Below, in pieces: positions 1-7,850 of a stretch of 40,467 bases of DNA. Positions within the stretch are counted from its first letter, which is position 1. The number at the start of each line of letters is the position of its first letter. The notes under the pieces are model-generated. The model was given only the letters and a program-made list of their open reading frames with translations, was not told the origin of the DNA and made no database searches. Source of the DNA: CALUTH01 sp964452495 (GTDB lineage Bacteria > Cyanobacteriota > Vampirovibrionia > Gastranaerophilales > Gastranaerophilaceae); assembly GCA_964452495.1 (NCBI GenBank), contig CAYVMC010000017.1:1-40467 (forward strand), read 5' to 3'. A program made the position numbers and the translations under genes.

Positions 1-62
<62 letters not shown>

Positions 63-186
63 GTAAATTCTCTTACATCACATTATTAAACGCTAAAAAA
101 CAAAAATCAAGCCCCGTGATTTTTTATTAAAAAATTTATATGGTAATATGTCATCAATATAAAATTGAAAAAGTTTAACATAACGG

Positions 187-738
187 TTATCCTCTGTAGT
201 ACAGTTGGTTTGAATTGCTTGCTATTTGGTGAAAACCATTCTTAAGATAAAATTCTATTGTTGTGTATAGAGAGTGTAAATTAATTTCTTTTCCGTTATA
301 ATGCTTTTTTAAAAAATCTAGAAAATTGCTTCCCAAACCTTTGTAAATCTTATTTTCTGACTCGGACATATTTTCAGGATGGACTTGAAGATAATCAAGG
401 TAAATAGAATCTTTATTAGGCTTATTTGTTATAATTTTTGATTCTGCAAGAATATCTTCGGCACGCAGCTTATTAAAATTTTTCGATTGCATTGTGAGAA
501 TATAAAATTTTTGTTCTTTATCCGTAATGTTCATATAATTAATTGATAATGCATCTCTGTAGATATTGTTTGAAAAGTTCGTCTGCCAGAGGTTATGGAC
601 TGAGTGTAAGACTTTTAAATCACTATTATCAACGGGATTTAATTCTACAATGGAAGCTTTTATAGAAGAACTTGATGGTGTTGTTCTTTTGATATTTATA
701 TGTGAAATAAATTTACCTTGAAAATTAACTTGTGTCAT
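187..738 (-). CDS. GNAT-like acetyltransferase-fold protein (183 aa), substrate unknown
   Basis: This is a cytoplasmic protein of 183 residues without signal peptide or membrane segment. Its second half has the order of elements seen in GNAT N-acetyltransferases: a hydrophobic strand with LQVHPE around residues 117-122, a KGLGS turn at 133-137 resembling the acetyl-CoA pyrophosphate loop (Q/RxxGxG/A), a helix, and FYLKNGF at 163-169 resembling the C-terminal Y/FxxxGF motif. The first half (NFQGKF, then INIKRTTP) has a style I associate with lineage-specific Gastranaerophilales proteins, but I cannot name a family. A GGAG lies about 12 bases upstream of the ATG. The gene stands alone between the tRNA and a long non-coding stretch. 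Acetyl-CoA binding is inferred from motif order only; a degenerate or non-enzymatic GNAT fold is equally possible. Confidence 0.7.
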   Translation of the reverse strand: MTQVNFQGKFISHINIKRTTPSSSSIKASIVELNPVDNSDLKVLHSVHNLWQTNFSNNIYRDALSINYMNITDKEQKFYILTMQSKNFNKLRAEDILAESKIITNKPNKDSIYLDYLQVHPENMSESENKIYKGLGSNFLDFLKKHYNGKEINLHSLYTTIEFYLKNGFHQIASNSNQLYYRG

Positions 739-1242
739 TATGTAAATGCTTCTCCGAGATTTTAATTTTTAATGATGTTAGGAAACTGCGTTTCTATCTA
801 GAGGTTTTGAAACCCTTTATACAGTATTTCATTTAAAAGCTTTTGGGTAAGTTGTATAAATTCATTGATTTTTGAGATTGTTGGGGTATCACGGTAAGTC
901 TTTCTGATGGAATATCACGTTATCACTGTAACAGGTCCAAGTGCCAGAGTTCGCTTTAATAGTCTTTTTTACGGGCTACTGGTTAAATGAGATAAATTTT
1001 GAGTAAATTGGGGTTTGGATTTGCCGGTGTTGTTTTACTGGTTTGCATATCCGGCTCCCTGTTGTTTTGTGTAGTTTAAAACCTGTAATAAATTCTTTTT
1101 GCTTATTTAAGTTGTAACTGTAACAAAATTTAATAAAATGAATGTTTTTATGTGTTTTTAAGGATATTACTGTCGGGTGGCTCAAGGGAAAAAGTTGTGA
1201 TTTTATTCAGTAGGGTTTTAATTTAATGTTTTAATATAAAGC
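739..1242. other. Intergenic stretch of about 500 bases, no gene seen
   Basis: Divergent spacer between the GNAT-like gene and the PDZ gene. A 69-codon minus-strand frame (976-1185) lacks a ribosome binding site and has no recognisable protein features, so it is not called. No convincing RNA structure was seen beyond short A/T-rich repeats. Confidence 0.5.
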
Positions 1243-1271
1243 TTGTTAAAAGAACTATCCTATTGTATAAT
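1243..1271 (+). promoter_or_regulatory. Sigma-70-type promoter of the PDZ gene
   Basis: TTGTTA (1243-1248) and a perfect TATAAT (1266-1271) are separated by exactly 17 bases. The predicted transcript start near 1278 leaves a leader of about 35 bases with AAAGGAG at 1296-1302. The promoter overlaps the upstream in-frame ATG at 1263, which rules that codon out as the main start. Confidence 0.75.
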
Positions 1272-1313
1272 CAACATAAAGGGCATCTACAGCTCAAAGG
1301 AGCGAGGTTTGTG

Positions 1314-2039
1314 ATGATAAAAAAAATACTGCTCGCAGGAGTTATTATTTCAGGTCTTATAGGGGTACAGGTTTCAGCGGAACTGCGTTATAGTGCCGGT
1401 GTTGGTATTATTGCATTAAAAGATGAGTATAATAAGAAGGTTTTTGTTTTAGAGGTTATTCCTGACTCTTCGGCTGCTCTTTCTGGTATTCCGGCGGGTG
1501 CTGAAATATTAAAGATAAATAACGAAAGTGTAAGAAGGCTTTCTTGTGAGGAAATTAATAGTTTATTAAATGGTGATACTTCTGCTGATTTAGAAATAAT
1601 GGTAAGGTATAATAAGAAAAAAACGGAATACAACCTTGTACGTGCAAATTATAAATCTTCTGATGAAGTTGACGAAAAATTTTTATTATACTGGAACCAA
1701 ATTGCACCCAAAGATTTGTATTTGAAAAAAATACCTGCTGAAGTATTAGAAAAGCTTAGTACGGATTATCAAGAAGACATACTTGCCAGTCAGGGATATT
1801 GGATAAAACAAAAATCCAATTTTCAGAATGGATATGATGCTTGTTTAACATATCCTGATGATGAACAAAATACTTGTCTTTTAAATTTGGTAAATACTAT
1901 AAATAATAACATAAGCCGTAATAAGCAGCTGGATATACATGGTGATAGTGTACCTAAGCAAAAAGATGGGATTCCTATTTATAATGTAAATCAAATAATG
2001 CTTCAAAATGCTTTTCAGAACTTAGGTGACAGGTATTAG
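1314..2039 (+). CDS. Secreted PDZ-domain protein (241 aa)
   Basis: The protein begins with a signal peptide (MIKKILLAG..., probable cleavage after VSA at residue 22), so it is predicted to act in the periplasm or beyond. Residues about 26-97 form a PDZ domain: the carboxylate-binding loop is AGVGI (28-32), followed by VLEVIPDSSAALSGIPAG and the ILKINNESV strand typical of protease-associated PDZ domains. The rest (about 100-241) is unrecognised, and no protease domain (catalytic Ser/His/Asp set) accompanies the PDZ, so a peptide-binding or adaptor role is inferred. The start at 1314 is chosen because AAAGGAG sits 11 bases upstream and the longer frame would begin inside the promoter; the adjacent GTG at 1311 is a possible alternative. 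Monocistronic by context: the next features downstream are minus-strand tRNAs. Confidence 0.8.
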   Translation: MIKKILLAGVIISGLIGVQVSAELRYSAGVGIIALKDEYNKKVFVLEVIPDSSAALSGIPAGAEILKINNESVRRLSCEEINSLLNGDTSADLEIMVRYNKKKTEYNLVRANYKSSDEVDEKFLLYWNQIAPKDLYLKKIPAEVLEKLSTDYQEDILASQGYWIKQKSNFQNGYDACLTYPDDEQNTCLLNLVNTINNNISRNKQLDIHGDSVPKQKDGIPIYNVNQIMLQNAFQNLGDRY

Positions 2040-2420
2040 ATTTGCAAACAAATATTATATTAGGGGCTGTAAAATGGCTGGCATTGTTGTGTTGATAAAA
2101 ATGGTATGACAATAGGCCTCATAAATTTGAATAATTCTGCCAATTAAGATTTTATGTAAATAAAAAGGAATTAAGGTGTGCGGAATGCAGGGGGCATCAA
2201 ATATTAAATGTCAGGGGAACAGCATTTTACTTCTATTCAAGCCAGTATATTATTTGCCGCTGTGGTGAAATAAATATTGCCAGTTTATAATAAACTTGGA
2301 GCTTGCAAAAAATTCTAAAAATCAAACGATATGATTTACGATTTATTGAAAGAATGCTATTAATTGCTGGTTTGATATAAAGCATTTTACAAAACTTTTT
2401 TAGGGGCTGCTGCATACAAG
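2040..2420. other. Intergenic stretch, no gene seen
   Basis: About 380 bases between the PDZ gene and the tRNA terminator. A 99-codon minus-strand frame (2233-2532) begins MAEWLKATDCKSVHESVR, which is simply the translation of tRNA-Tyr and is rejected. The motif TAGGGGCTG occurs twice (near 2062 and 2401), probably by chance. Confidence 0.5.
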
Positions 2421-2447
2421 AAAGACCTCCTAATAAAGGAGGTCTTT
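2421..2447 (-). terminator. Hairpin terminator of the tRNA cluster
   Basis: Perfect inverted repeat with an 11-bp stem (AAAGACCTCCT / AGGAGGTCTTT) and a 5-base loop, immediately downstream of tRNA-Tyr in the direction of tRNA transcription. A T run follows on the plus strand too, so it could work in both directions. Confidence 0.8.
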
Positions 2448-2455
2448 TAAAGAAC

Positions 2456-2538
2456 TGGGCAGGGGTGGATTCGAACCACCGTACACTCTCGTGAACAGAT
2501 TTACAGTCTGTCGCCTTTAGCCACTCGGCCACCTACCC
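2456..2538 (-). tRNA. tRNA-Tyr (GTA)
   Basis: The 5' strand GGGTAGG pairs with CCTGCCC at the 3' end (one U:G pair). The anticodon loop contains GTA, and a long class II variable arm lies between anticodon and T arms, as expected for tRNA-Tyr in bacteria. The discriminator base is A and CCA is not encoded. It is the last tRNA of a three-gene minus-strand cluster. Confidence 0.95.
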
Positions 2539-2557
2539 TTACTAAATTTTCAAAATT

Positions 2558-2629
2558 TGCCTTTGACGGGATTTGAACCCGTGGCCTCTCCCTTACCAAG
2601 GGAGTGCGCTACCCCTGCGCCACAAAGGC
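2558..2629 (-). tRNA. tRNA-Thr (GGT)
   Basis: Complete 72-base cloverleaf with acceptor GCCTTTG/CAAAGGC, anticodon stem CTCCC/GGGAG and loop TTGGTAA (anticodon GGT, reading ACC and ACT). The T loop TTCAAAT is canonical. Discriminator A, no encoded CCA. Confidence 0.95.
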
Positions 2630-2717
2630 CTGTTATTTCCCATCGGTGACTCACCATTTAATACAGCCCCTCATCCGATTCGGAGTGTGTTCAACCTTTG
2701 CTCCACCGGGGATAAAA

Positions 2718-2789
2718 AGCCGGTAATAGGAATCGAACCTACAACCTACGGTTTACAAAACCGTTGCTCTACCGTTGAGCTATACCGGC
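2718..2789 (-). tRNA. tRNA-Thr (TGT)
   Basis: Complete 72-base cloverleaf with acceptor GCCGGTA/TACCGGC, anticodon stem ACGGT/ACCGT and loop TTTGTAA (anticodon TGT, reading ACA). Discriminator U, unlike the A of the neighbouring tRNA-Thr (GGT). First gene of the minus-strand cluster. The 88-base spacer to the next tRNA (2630-2717) has short self-complementary pieces (for example GGTGACTCACC) but does not fold into a tRNA. Confidence 0.95.
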
Positions 2790-3408
2790 AACAATGTTTA
2801 TTCTATTAAGAACATGCGTTTATGTCAAGCAGGTTTTTCTTTTGAGAATTAATTTCCAATTTTGTTATGTTTTATCTTTAATTTTAATTAAATGTGCAAC
2901 GATTTTGGGGGCTTTCTTTGGTGTTTTGCTGTTCATATAATACGGATTCAAGTGCCTCTTTTGCAATTTAATCCACTTTGTTGTGTAATTATGCAGTTTA
3001 GTTATTCAATTTCCAATTTTAATCTGGAAATTGCTAAGGTCTTGTATTTCATTTAAGTACTGCAAGAATTGTCTGGATATTGAAATTGGAGGTTAAAATG
3101 TATTTTGTTTCTTTTAATTAGTAATTAAAGATTTCTTAAGTTATATGCCGCTTGCCGGTGGCGGATATTCTCCGATAATATTTTTTTTGATGCCATCAGA
3201 GGTTTCTTAGTTTACCAATAGATTTACAGGTTGAATGCTGCTTGGAGGAAGGTTTCAAAAATAGTTCTTCTGAAAGGAATATCCAAGTTTAAGTTATTGG
3301 TGAGCAAGATTGCTATTTATATAATAAAAAAACTAACCACTCTGTTCATTGACCGGATATATTAGTGCGTGTTAAATTAATATTGTAAATAAGAACGGAG
3401 ATTTATTG
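2790..3408. other. Intergenic stretch of about 620 bases, possible 7-codon leader frame
   Basis: No ordinary gene is visible. The only notable element is GGAGG at 3088-3092, placed 5 bases before an ATG (3098) that opens a seven-codon frame (MYFVSFN, stop 3119-3121). About 50 bases later come small C/G-rich inverted repeats ending in an eight-T run (3180-3188). This could be a leader peptide with a weak terminator, or chance. Confidence 0.3.
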
Positions 3409-4134
3409 ATGAAAAAATTACTAATTTTACTTGCTATGTCCTGTTTTATTATTCCTCAGGTAGACGCAAGGGTAATAAAAGTAGCAGCGGAAAGTAATTT
3501 TACTACTGCGGAACCTCCTGAAACCTGGAAAGTTAGTTTGGTTGAAGATGTAGTAACCAATACGGGACAGTTATTAAAAGCAGGCTCTGTAATTGAGGGT
3601 AGGATTACAGATGTCCAGCAGCCTAAACGTTTGAAACGAGATGCATCTTTTGTCTTTATTCCAATTATGTTTTACGATGTAGATGGTAACAAGTATGAAA
3701 TTAAATATCATATTGAAGGTAAGTATGATATGCTTGCCAAAATGGAAGCAAAGAAACTTGTAAAAACAGGTATTCTTACAGCAGGAAATTTTGTTGTTCC
3801 GGGATTTAGTCCCTGCTATCAGGCTGTAGAAGGGGTCTATAAAAATGCAGAGGGCAATAGAATAAAATCTGGGGCTGTTGCAGCATTTGATGCTACACCG
3901 CTTTCTTATTACCAATATGGTAATGAGTTAGTCTTTAAAAAGGGACAAGTATTCAAAATGAATATGATTCTTGAGGATGGTGAAGAAGCGCCGGTTTTGA
4001 GCGAAGGCGAAAATCCTAACGAGATTAAGGTTAATGATGAAAAATCTGCAAAGGAAATTAAGCAGGAAGAAGAAAAGTATGCAGAAGCTTCTGATATTAG
4101 GGAGCTGAAACCTGTTCCGGTTGAGGAAGAATAA
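3409..4134 (+). CDS. Secreted protein of unknown function (241 aa), paralogue-like to the gene at 31000-31746
   Basis: A signal peptide (MKKLLILLAMSCF..., cleavage likely after VDA near residue 21) predicts export. The mature part starts VIKVAAESNFTTAEPPE and contains LLKAGSVIEGRITDVQQPKR and FVFIPIMFYDVDG, a beta-rich region of about 100 residues. The same scheme (IKVAFADNFST, then LLPAGTLINGTVTEV) appears in the minus-strand protein at 31000-31746, so the two probably share a domain. A short hydrophobic Gly/Ala/Val patch follows, and the last 60 residues are rich in Glu and Lys. The start is the ATG at 3409, 8 bases after CGGAG; an in-frame TTG precedes it directly. The gene has its own terminator. 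No function can be named; a cell-envelope role is inferred from the signal peptide. Confidence 0.8.
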   Translation: MKKLLILLAMSCFIIPQVDARVIKVAAESNFTTAEPPETWKVSLVEDVVTNTGQLLKAGSVIEGRITDVQQPKRLKRDASFVFIPIMFYDVDGNKYEIKYHIEGKYDMLAKMEAKKLVKTGILTAGNFVVPGFSPCYQAVEGVYKNAEGNRIKSGAVAAFDATPLSYYQYGNELVFKKGQVFKMNMILEDGEEAPVLSEGENPNEIKVNDEKSAKEIKQEEEKYAEASDIRELKPVPVEEE

Positions 4135-4145
4135 ATCTTCGGGAA

Positions 4146-4178
4146 AAAGCAGGCTGATGTTTACCATCAGCCTGCTTT
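4146..4178 (+). terminator. Rho-independent terminator
   Basis: A perfect 14-bp stem (AAAGCAGGCTGATG / CATCAGCCTGCTTT) with a five-base loop lies 11 bases after the stop codon. The stem ends in TTT and is followed by CGTTT. Confidence 0.9.
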
Positions 4179-4245
4179 CGTTTATTATAGCGGATAATCA
4201 CTAAAATTCCTTCATTTGGTTGTAGAGTTTTTTGCAAAGAACAAG

Positions 4246-4251
4246 TATAAT
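4246..4251 (+). promoter_or_regulatory. -10 box very close to the start codon
   Basis: A perfect TATAAT ends only eight bases before the ATG at 4260. Transcription would start almost at that ATG, so either the message is leaderless or the in-frame GTG at 4293 is used. No good -35 box stands at 16-18 bases. Confidence 0.5.
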
Positions 4252-4259
4252 CCGGTATT

Positions 4260-5234
4260 ATGGGACGTTATTACAGAAAAAAAGAGAGATTTGTGTCTAA
4301 GTTATTTAATTTTACTGCAACACTGCTTGTAGCATTTTTTATAGGTTCGCAGGTGATAGGAGCCTCTGGTAATAATCTTAAGTTTGCTCAAATAAGTGAT
4401 GTGCATTTTGCAAAAGGTGAGCCTAATTCATCCTATAAAATGTTGGAAGATAGCGGAGAATTATTGTCAGATGCGGTTATACAGGTTAATTCCAATGATG
4501 ATATTGATTTTGTAATGTTTACTGGAGATATGATTAATACCCCGAAACGTTCACAATTGATGGACTTTATATCAATTGTGAAAACACTGAATGCTCCGTG
4601 GTATATTGCATTTGGAAATCATGATGTAGATTTTGATGGCAAATTTACCAAAAGTGATTTCCTGAAAATTGTGGGAGCGCACAATCTCAATTTTACTGAA
4701 ACTAGACCATATTATTCTTTTAAGCCTAAGAAGGGGTTTAAAGTAGTTGTATTGGATACAATAATCACATCACGAATTACTGCAAACGGTGAGATAACTA
4801 AGGAACAACTTGATTGGCTTGACGAGGAGGTTAAAAAAACTCCTGATAATGATACTATTGTGATTTTTCAGCATGTACCGGTTATAGAACCATATTCAAG
4901 TGAGCAGCATAAATTGCTTAATGATACTGAAGTTTTAAAACATTTATACAGTTATAACCGTCCTTTGATTGTTTTTGCCGGGCATTATCATGGTGCAAAG
5001 GTTATACAGGATGGCAAAATTTTATTTGTTAGTACCCCAGCATTGGTTTCTTATCCAAATGCATTCAGAATTGTTAATGTTAATTCGCAAAAAGATAAGG
5101 TAATAGTTGATTTGTATTATAAGGAAACAAGTTTGAGAGATGTTCAGACTCGCTCCCGTCTGAGAGTTATATTTCATGGTTTGCTTGAAGGAGAGGAGAA
5201 GGACAAAACAGGCACGTATGAATTAAAGAAATGA
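4260..5234 (+). CDS. Calcineurin-like metallophosphoesterase, exported or membrane-anchored (324 aa)
   Basis: All signature blocks of the calcineurin-like phosphoesterase fold are present: QISDVHF (D47, H49), FTGD (D90), FGNHD (N120, H121), FQHVP (H205) and AGHYHG (H241-H244 block). They should bind a two-metal centre that hydrolyses phosphomonoesters or phosphodiesters. The block spacing resembles CpdA-type phosphodiesterases, but the substrate cannot be read from the sequence. The N-terminus has basic residues and then a hydrophobic stretch (about 15-35) ending GASG, a signal peptide or anchor, so the enzyme probably works outside the cytoplasm. The start is uncertain: ATG 4260 lies next to a -10 box and has no ribosome binding site, while GTG 4293 follows AGAGAG. 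The stop overlaps an ATG of the next frame, suggesting an operon with the hydrolase and TPR genes downstream. Confidence 0.9.
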   Translation: MGRYYRKKERFVSKLFNFTATLLVAFFIGSQVIGASGNNLKFAQISDVHFAKGEPNSSYKMLEDSGELLSDAVIQVNSNDDIDFVMFTGDMINTPKRSQLMDFISIVKTLNAPWYIAFGNHDVDFDGKFTKSDFLKIVGAHNLNFTETRPYYSFKPKKGFKVVVLDTIITSRITANGEITKEQLDWLDEEVKKTPDNDTIVIFQHVPVIEPYSSEQHKLLNDTEVLKHLYSYNRPLIVFAGHYHGAKVIQDGKILFVSTPALVSYPNAFRIVNVNSQKDKVIVDLYYKETSLRDVQTRSRLRVIFHGLLEGEEKDKTGTYELKK

Positions 5235-5245
5235 AGGAAGTAAGG

Positions 5246-6175
5246 ATGTCGGAATTTAAAATTAAGTTTAGAGGTGTGAGAGGCAGTTATCCTGTTGCAA
5301 AGTCGGAATATTTAAAATATGGCGGTAATACAGCATGCGTAGAAATTAATGTTGGCGGACACTTGATTATTCTTGATTCTGGTACGGGTATTATTGAACT
5401 GGGTAATGAACTTATGCAGCGTTATATTGAATCAGGAACAACAATTACTGATAGAACTCCGGTTAAGGCAAGTATTTTGTTGAGCCATATACATCTTGAT
5501 CATATTCAGGGATTTACTTTTTTCAAGCCGCTTCACTTAGCCTCAACAAGATTGAATTTATTTGGCGGTGTTAATTATAATGAAACTTTAAAAGAAGAAC
5601 TTTCTAATATTTTATTTACAAAATCCTTTCCGCTTGACCTTGGCGATATTGCGGCTAATCTGAGTATAAATAATGTTAGTGAAACAAACTATATTATTTT
5701 CAAGCCGGGGAAATTGGATCCGATTTTAAAACGTGTAGATGAGCTTGTTGAGAGTGATTGTGAGAGTGATGATGTTGTTATAACTTGTTATAAATCGTAT
5801 GCACATCCGCAAAATGGTGTTCTTATTTACAAGATTGAATATCAGGGGAAATCTGTAGTATATGCAACGGATAAGGAAAGTTACCCCGGCGGGGATAAAA
5901 AATTAGTAAAATTCGCTAAAAATTGTGATCTGCTTATACATGATAGTCAGTATGCTACAGAAGATTATTTAAATATATATATTCCTAAACAGGGGTTTGG
6001 ACACTCAACATTTGAGATGGCACTTGAGGTTAAGAATCAGATTAATGCTAAAAAGCTTGCATTTTTCCATTATGAACCTACATATAGTGATGAGCGATTG
6101 GATCAGCTTGCTGAAATGTACTCTTCATCAGATGCTGTAATGTCAAGAGAAGGGTTAGAATTGTCATTATTATGA
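5246..6175 (+). CDS. Metallo-beta-lactamase-fold hydrolase, phosphodiesterase-like (309 aa)
   Basis: The protein shows the full metal-binding pattern of the metallo-beta-lactamase superfamily: SHIHLDH (HxHxDH, 81-86), AHPQNG (H187), YATDKE (D209), GHST (H253) and FHYEP (H275) followed by SDERLD. The RGVRGS start, the DSGTG strand and the HYEPTYSDE ending are those of the RNase Z/PhnP/cyclic-phosphodiesterase-like branch, so hydrolysis of a phosphodiester is likely; the real substrate is unknown. It lacks a signal peptide and is cytoplasmic. ATG 5246 is preferred because GGAAG lies 5 bases upstream; an upstream ATG at 5231 overlapping the previous stop would add five residues but has no ribosome binding site. 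Its stop codon overlaps the next ATG, so it is translationally coupled to the TPR gene. Confidence 0.85.
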   Translation: MSEFKIKFRGVRGSYPVAKSEYLKYGGNTACVEINVGGHLIILDSGTGIIELGNELMQRYIESGTTITDRTPVKASILLSHIHLDHIQGFTFFKPLHLASTRLNLFGGVNYNETLKEELSNILFTKSFPLDLGDIAANLSINNVSETNYIIFKPGKLDPILKRVDELVESDCESDDVVITCYKSYAHPQNGVLIYKIEYQGKSVVYATDKESYPGGDKKLVKFAKNCDLLIHDSQYATEDYLNIYIPKQGFGHSTFEMALEVKNQINAKKLAFFHYEPTYSDERLDQLAEMYSSSDAVMSREGLELSLL

Positions 6176-6720
6176 TAAGAAAAATTACTTGCATAATACT
6201 GTTTTTAATGCTCTCCTTTATAGCCTCAGGCTACAAAAAGCCTCATACCTATACGATTGAGGCGCAAAAAAATGCATATTTTCATAATAATCTCGGTCTT
6301 AATTATATGCAGGATAAGTGCTATTATGCAGCAATACAGGAGTTTAAAATTGCCATATCATTAGATCCGAATACACAGGCGAGTGCTGTTTATTATAATA
6401 ATCTTGGCGATACATATATGATAATTGGTTATCCTAACCTTGCTGAAGACTGTTATTTAAATGCCCTTAAGTTATACGGGCTTAATCTAAAGTATTACAT
6501 AAACCTTGTAGAATGTTATAAGCGTCTTGGGGTTATGGAAACGAGGATGCGGGCTCTTGATATAAATACAAATCCATTTAATAAAGTATTGAAGGGGCTT
6601 TTACTAATAGAATCGGGAAACAAAAGAGATGGTGTAATAATGCTGGACGAATTTTGTTCTGCAGAGCCTGATTTGATTATTACAGGTGGAATAAAGAGTT
6701 ATCTGAAAAGATTAAAATAA
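6172..6720 (+). CDS. TPR-repeat protein with N-terminal signal or anchor (182 aa)
   Basis: The start codon overlaps the stop of the preceding hydrolase (ATGA), indicating coupling. Residues 1-20 are a hydrophobic export signal or anchor. At least two tetratricopeptide repeats follow: about 37-70 (NNLGLNYMQDKCYYAAIQ with ALDP-like SLDPN) and 73-106 (NNLGDTYMIIGYPNLAED), then a partial third (INLVECYKRLG). Such repeats form helical scaffolds for protein partners; the partner is not evident. The last gene of the operon that begins with the metallophosphoesterase. Confidence 0.8.
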   Translation: MIRKITCIILFLMLSFIASGYKKPHTYTIEAQKNAYFHNNLGLNYMQDKCYYAAIQEFKIAISLDPNTQASAVYYNNLGDTYMIIGYPNLAEDCYLNALKLYGLNLKYYINLVECYKRLGVMETRMRALDINTNPFNKVLKGLLLIESGNKRDGVIMLDEFCSAEPDLIITGGIKSYLKRLK

Positions 6721-6724
6721 TTAT

Positions 6725-6754
6725 GTTGCGAAAGTGTAAGTAAAATGTTACAAT
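6725..6754 (+). promoter_or_regulatory. Promoter of the PilZ gene
   Basis: TTGCGA (6725-6730), 18-base spacer, TACAAT (6749-6754). The -10 box ends only 10 bases before the ATG at 6765, predicting an almost leaderless message. Confidence 0.5.
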
Positions 6755-6764
6755 AATATTGTAT

Positions 6765-7457
6765 ATGGCAAAAGGTTTAAAAGACCGCATTGGTGAAGTC
6801 AAAGATATTCGCATAATGTGGTCGGAGACAATTATCACAGAGGGTATAGAATTAAAGGAGATAGGTGAAGATGAGATTTTGCTTATAGCCTCAAGCCCAG
6901 CAGTCAGGTTTCCGGAAACCGGATCGGAGATTAATGTTGCGCTTTATTGTACAAATGGTGTATTTCTACTAGCTACAAAGGTAAAACAGGCTGTTTTTAA
7001 TTCTCCCTATACATTTTGCTATATAGAAATTCCGGAACAATATAATGTGCGTCAACGGCGAGAGTTTTTCAGAACCCGTTTTAATCTGGATGTAACATTT
7101 ACAATATACTTTAATAACGGTGAAAAAAAGATTATTAAAAGTAATACTTTCGATATTTCAGGCAACGGAACAAGTTTCTTAATAACGCCACTATTGGACA
7201 GTGAAAATATAATGAAAATAATATCAAGTCCTATGACCGGACGGTATGCTAAATTGGGGTTGTGTTTGCATTTTCCAGAAAAAGATGTAAATACGATGGT
7301 AGAATTTGTACATAAAAGAACTTTGCCGGGAGACAGCAAGATAAAAGTATGTGCGTTTAAGTTTTTAAGAATAAATCCGGCTGATGTTGACTTTATTACA
7401 AAGCAATGTTTTTTTAAACAACTTGAGGAACAAAGTAAATCAAAAAAAGAATTTTGA
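6765..7457 (+). CDS. PilZ-domain protein with YcgR-like N-terminal domain (230 aa)
   Basis: The C-terminal half carries the cyclic-di-GMP binding signature of PilZ domains: RQRREFFR (96-103, RxxxR formed by R99 and R103) and DISGNGTSF (130-138, D/NxSxxG). The first 90 residues form a beta-rich domain like the one that precedes PilZ in YcgR-type flagellar-brake proteins (GIELKEIGEDEILLIAS and similar strands). It has no membrane segment. It is likely a cytoplasmic receptor that senses cyclic-di-GMP and acts on motility, secretion or pili; the target is not shown. There is no ribosome binding site before the ATG, and the promoter lies only 10 bases upstream. The window has no intact GGDEF cyclase to supply its ligand. 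Confidence 0.88.
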   Translation: MAKGLKDRIGEVKDIRIMWSETIITEGIELKEIGEDEILLIASSPAVRFPETGSEINVALYCTNGVFLLATKVKQAVFNSPYTFCYIEIPEQYNVRQRREFFRTRFNLDVTFTIYFNNGEKKIIKSNTFDISGNGTSFLITPLLDSENIMKIISSPMTGRYAKLGLCLHFPEKDVNTMVEFVHKRTLPGDSKIKVCAFKFLRINPADVDFITKQCFFKQLEEQSKSKKEF

Positions 7458-7481
7458 CTTTACAAAAAATAATAATAAAAT
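7454..7481 (+). promoter_or_regulatory. Promoter of the 84-residue gene
   Basis: TTGACT (7454-7459, overlapping the PilZ stop codon), 16-base spacer, TAAAAT (7476-7481); a later TATACT (7481-7486) is an alternative -10. Confidence 0.5.
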
Positions 7482-7508
7482 ATACTTATAGATAAAGAAG
7501 GATGTTAA

Positions 7509-7763
7509 ATGAAATTAATAAACCGACTAAAAAATTTAGAACAGCAATATGTTTTTTTGCGTTGGGCAACAGGTAATGATTATGGTCGTATAAATTATGT
7601 TGGTGATGATTATATAGAGTTTAATATCATTGATATAGATACGATGGAGTATAGAGAAACAGCAATTATAAATGCTCAGTTGATATTTGAAATTATTTTT
7701 GGTGGCGGAGATATTTCAAGAATACTTGCAGAAATGTCTTTTCAGTACGGTGATAAGAATTAA
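7509..7763 (+). CDS. Small conserved-looking protein of unknown function (84 aa)
   Basis: I do not recognise this protein. It is short, soluble and without Cys clusters. The N-terminus is basic (KLINRLKNLEQQ), followed by alternating hydrophobic strands (YVFLRWATG, GRINYVGDDYIEFNIID, AIINAQLIFEIIF) that suggest a small beta-barrel, and a glycine turn (GGGD). The start is well supported by AGAAGG 6 bases upstream of the ATG and by its own promoter. Its position between the PilZ gene and the three-gene signalling operon could mean a role in either, but nothing in the sequence proves this. Confidence 0.65.
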   Translation: MKLINRLKNLEQQYVFLRWATGNDYGRINYVGDDYIEFNIIDIDTMEYRETAIINAQLIFEIIFGGGDISRILAEMSFQYGDKN

Positions 7764-7850
7764 ATCTTGAATTTGTAAACTACTGGAAAAAAAAAATAAA
7801 TTGTGATATTATTTTTGTGAGTGGTAGTTTTATAGAAGAGATTTGTTAAA

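Noticed and set aside
976..1185. 69-codon minus-strand frame in an intergenic stretch
   Set aside because: No ribosome binding site, no protein-like pattern, atypical composition.
2233..2532. 99-codon minus-strand frame starting MAEWLKATDCKSVHESVR
   Set aside because: It is the translation of tRNA-Tyr and its flank; no protein evidence.
2630..2717. A fourth tRNA between the two tRNA-Thr genes
   Set aside because: Short self-complementary pieces are present but no cloverleaf, T-loop or acceptor pairing.
2573..2809. 78-codon plus-strand frame
   Set aside because: Runs across the two tRNA-Thr genes on the opposite strand.
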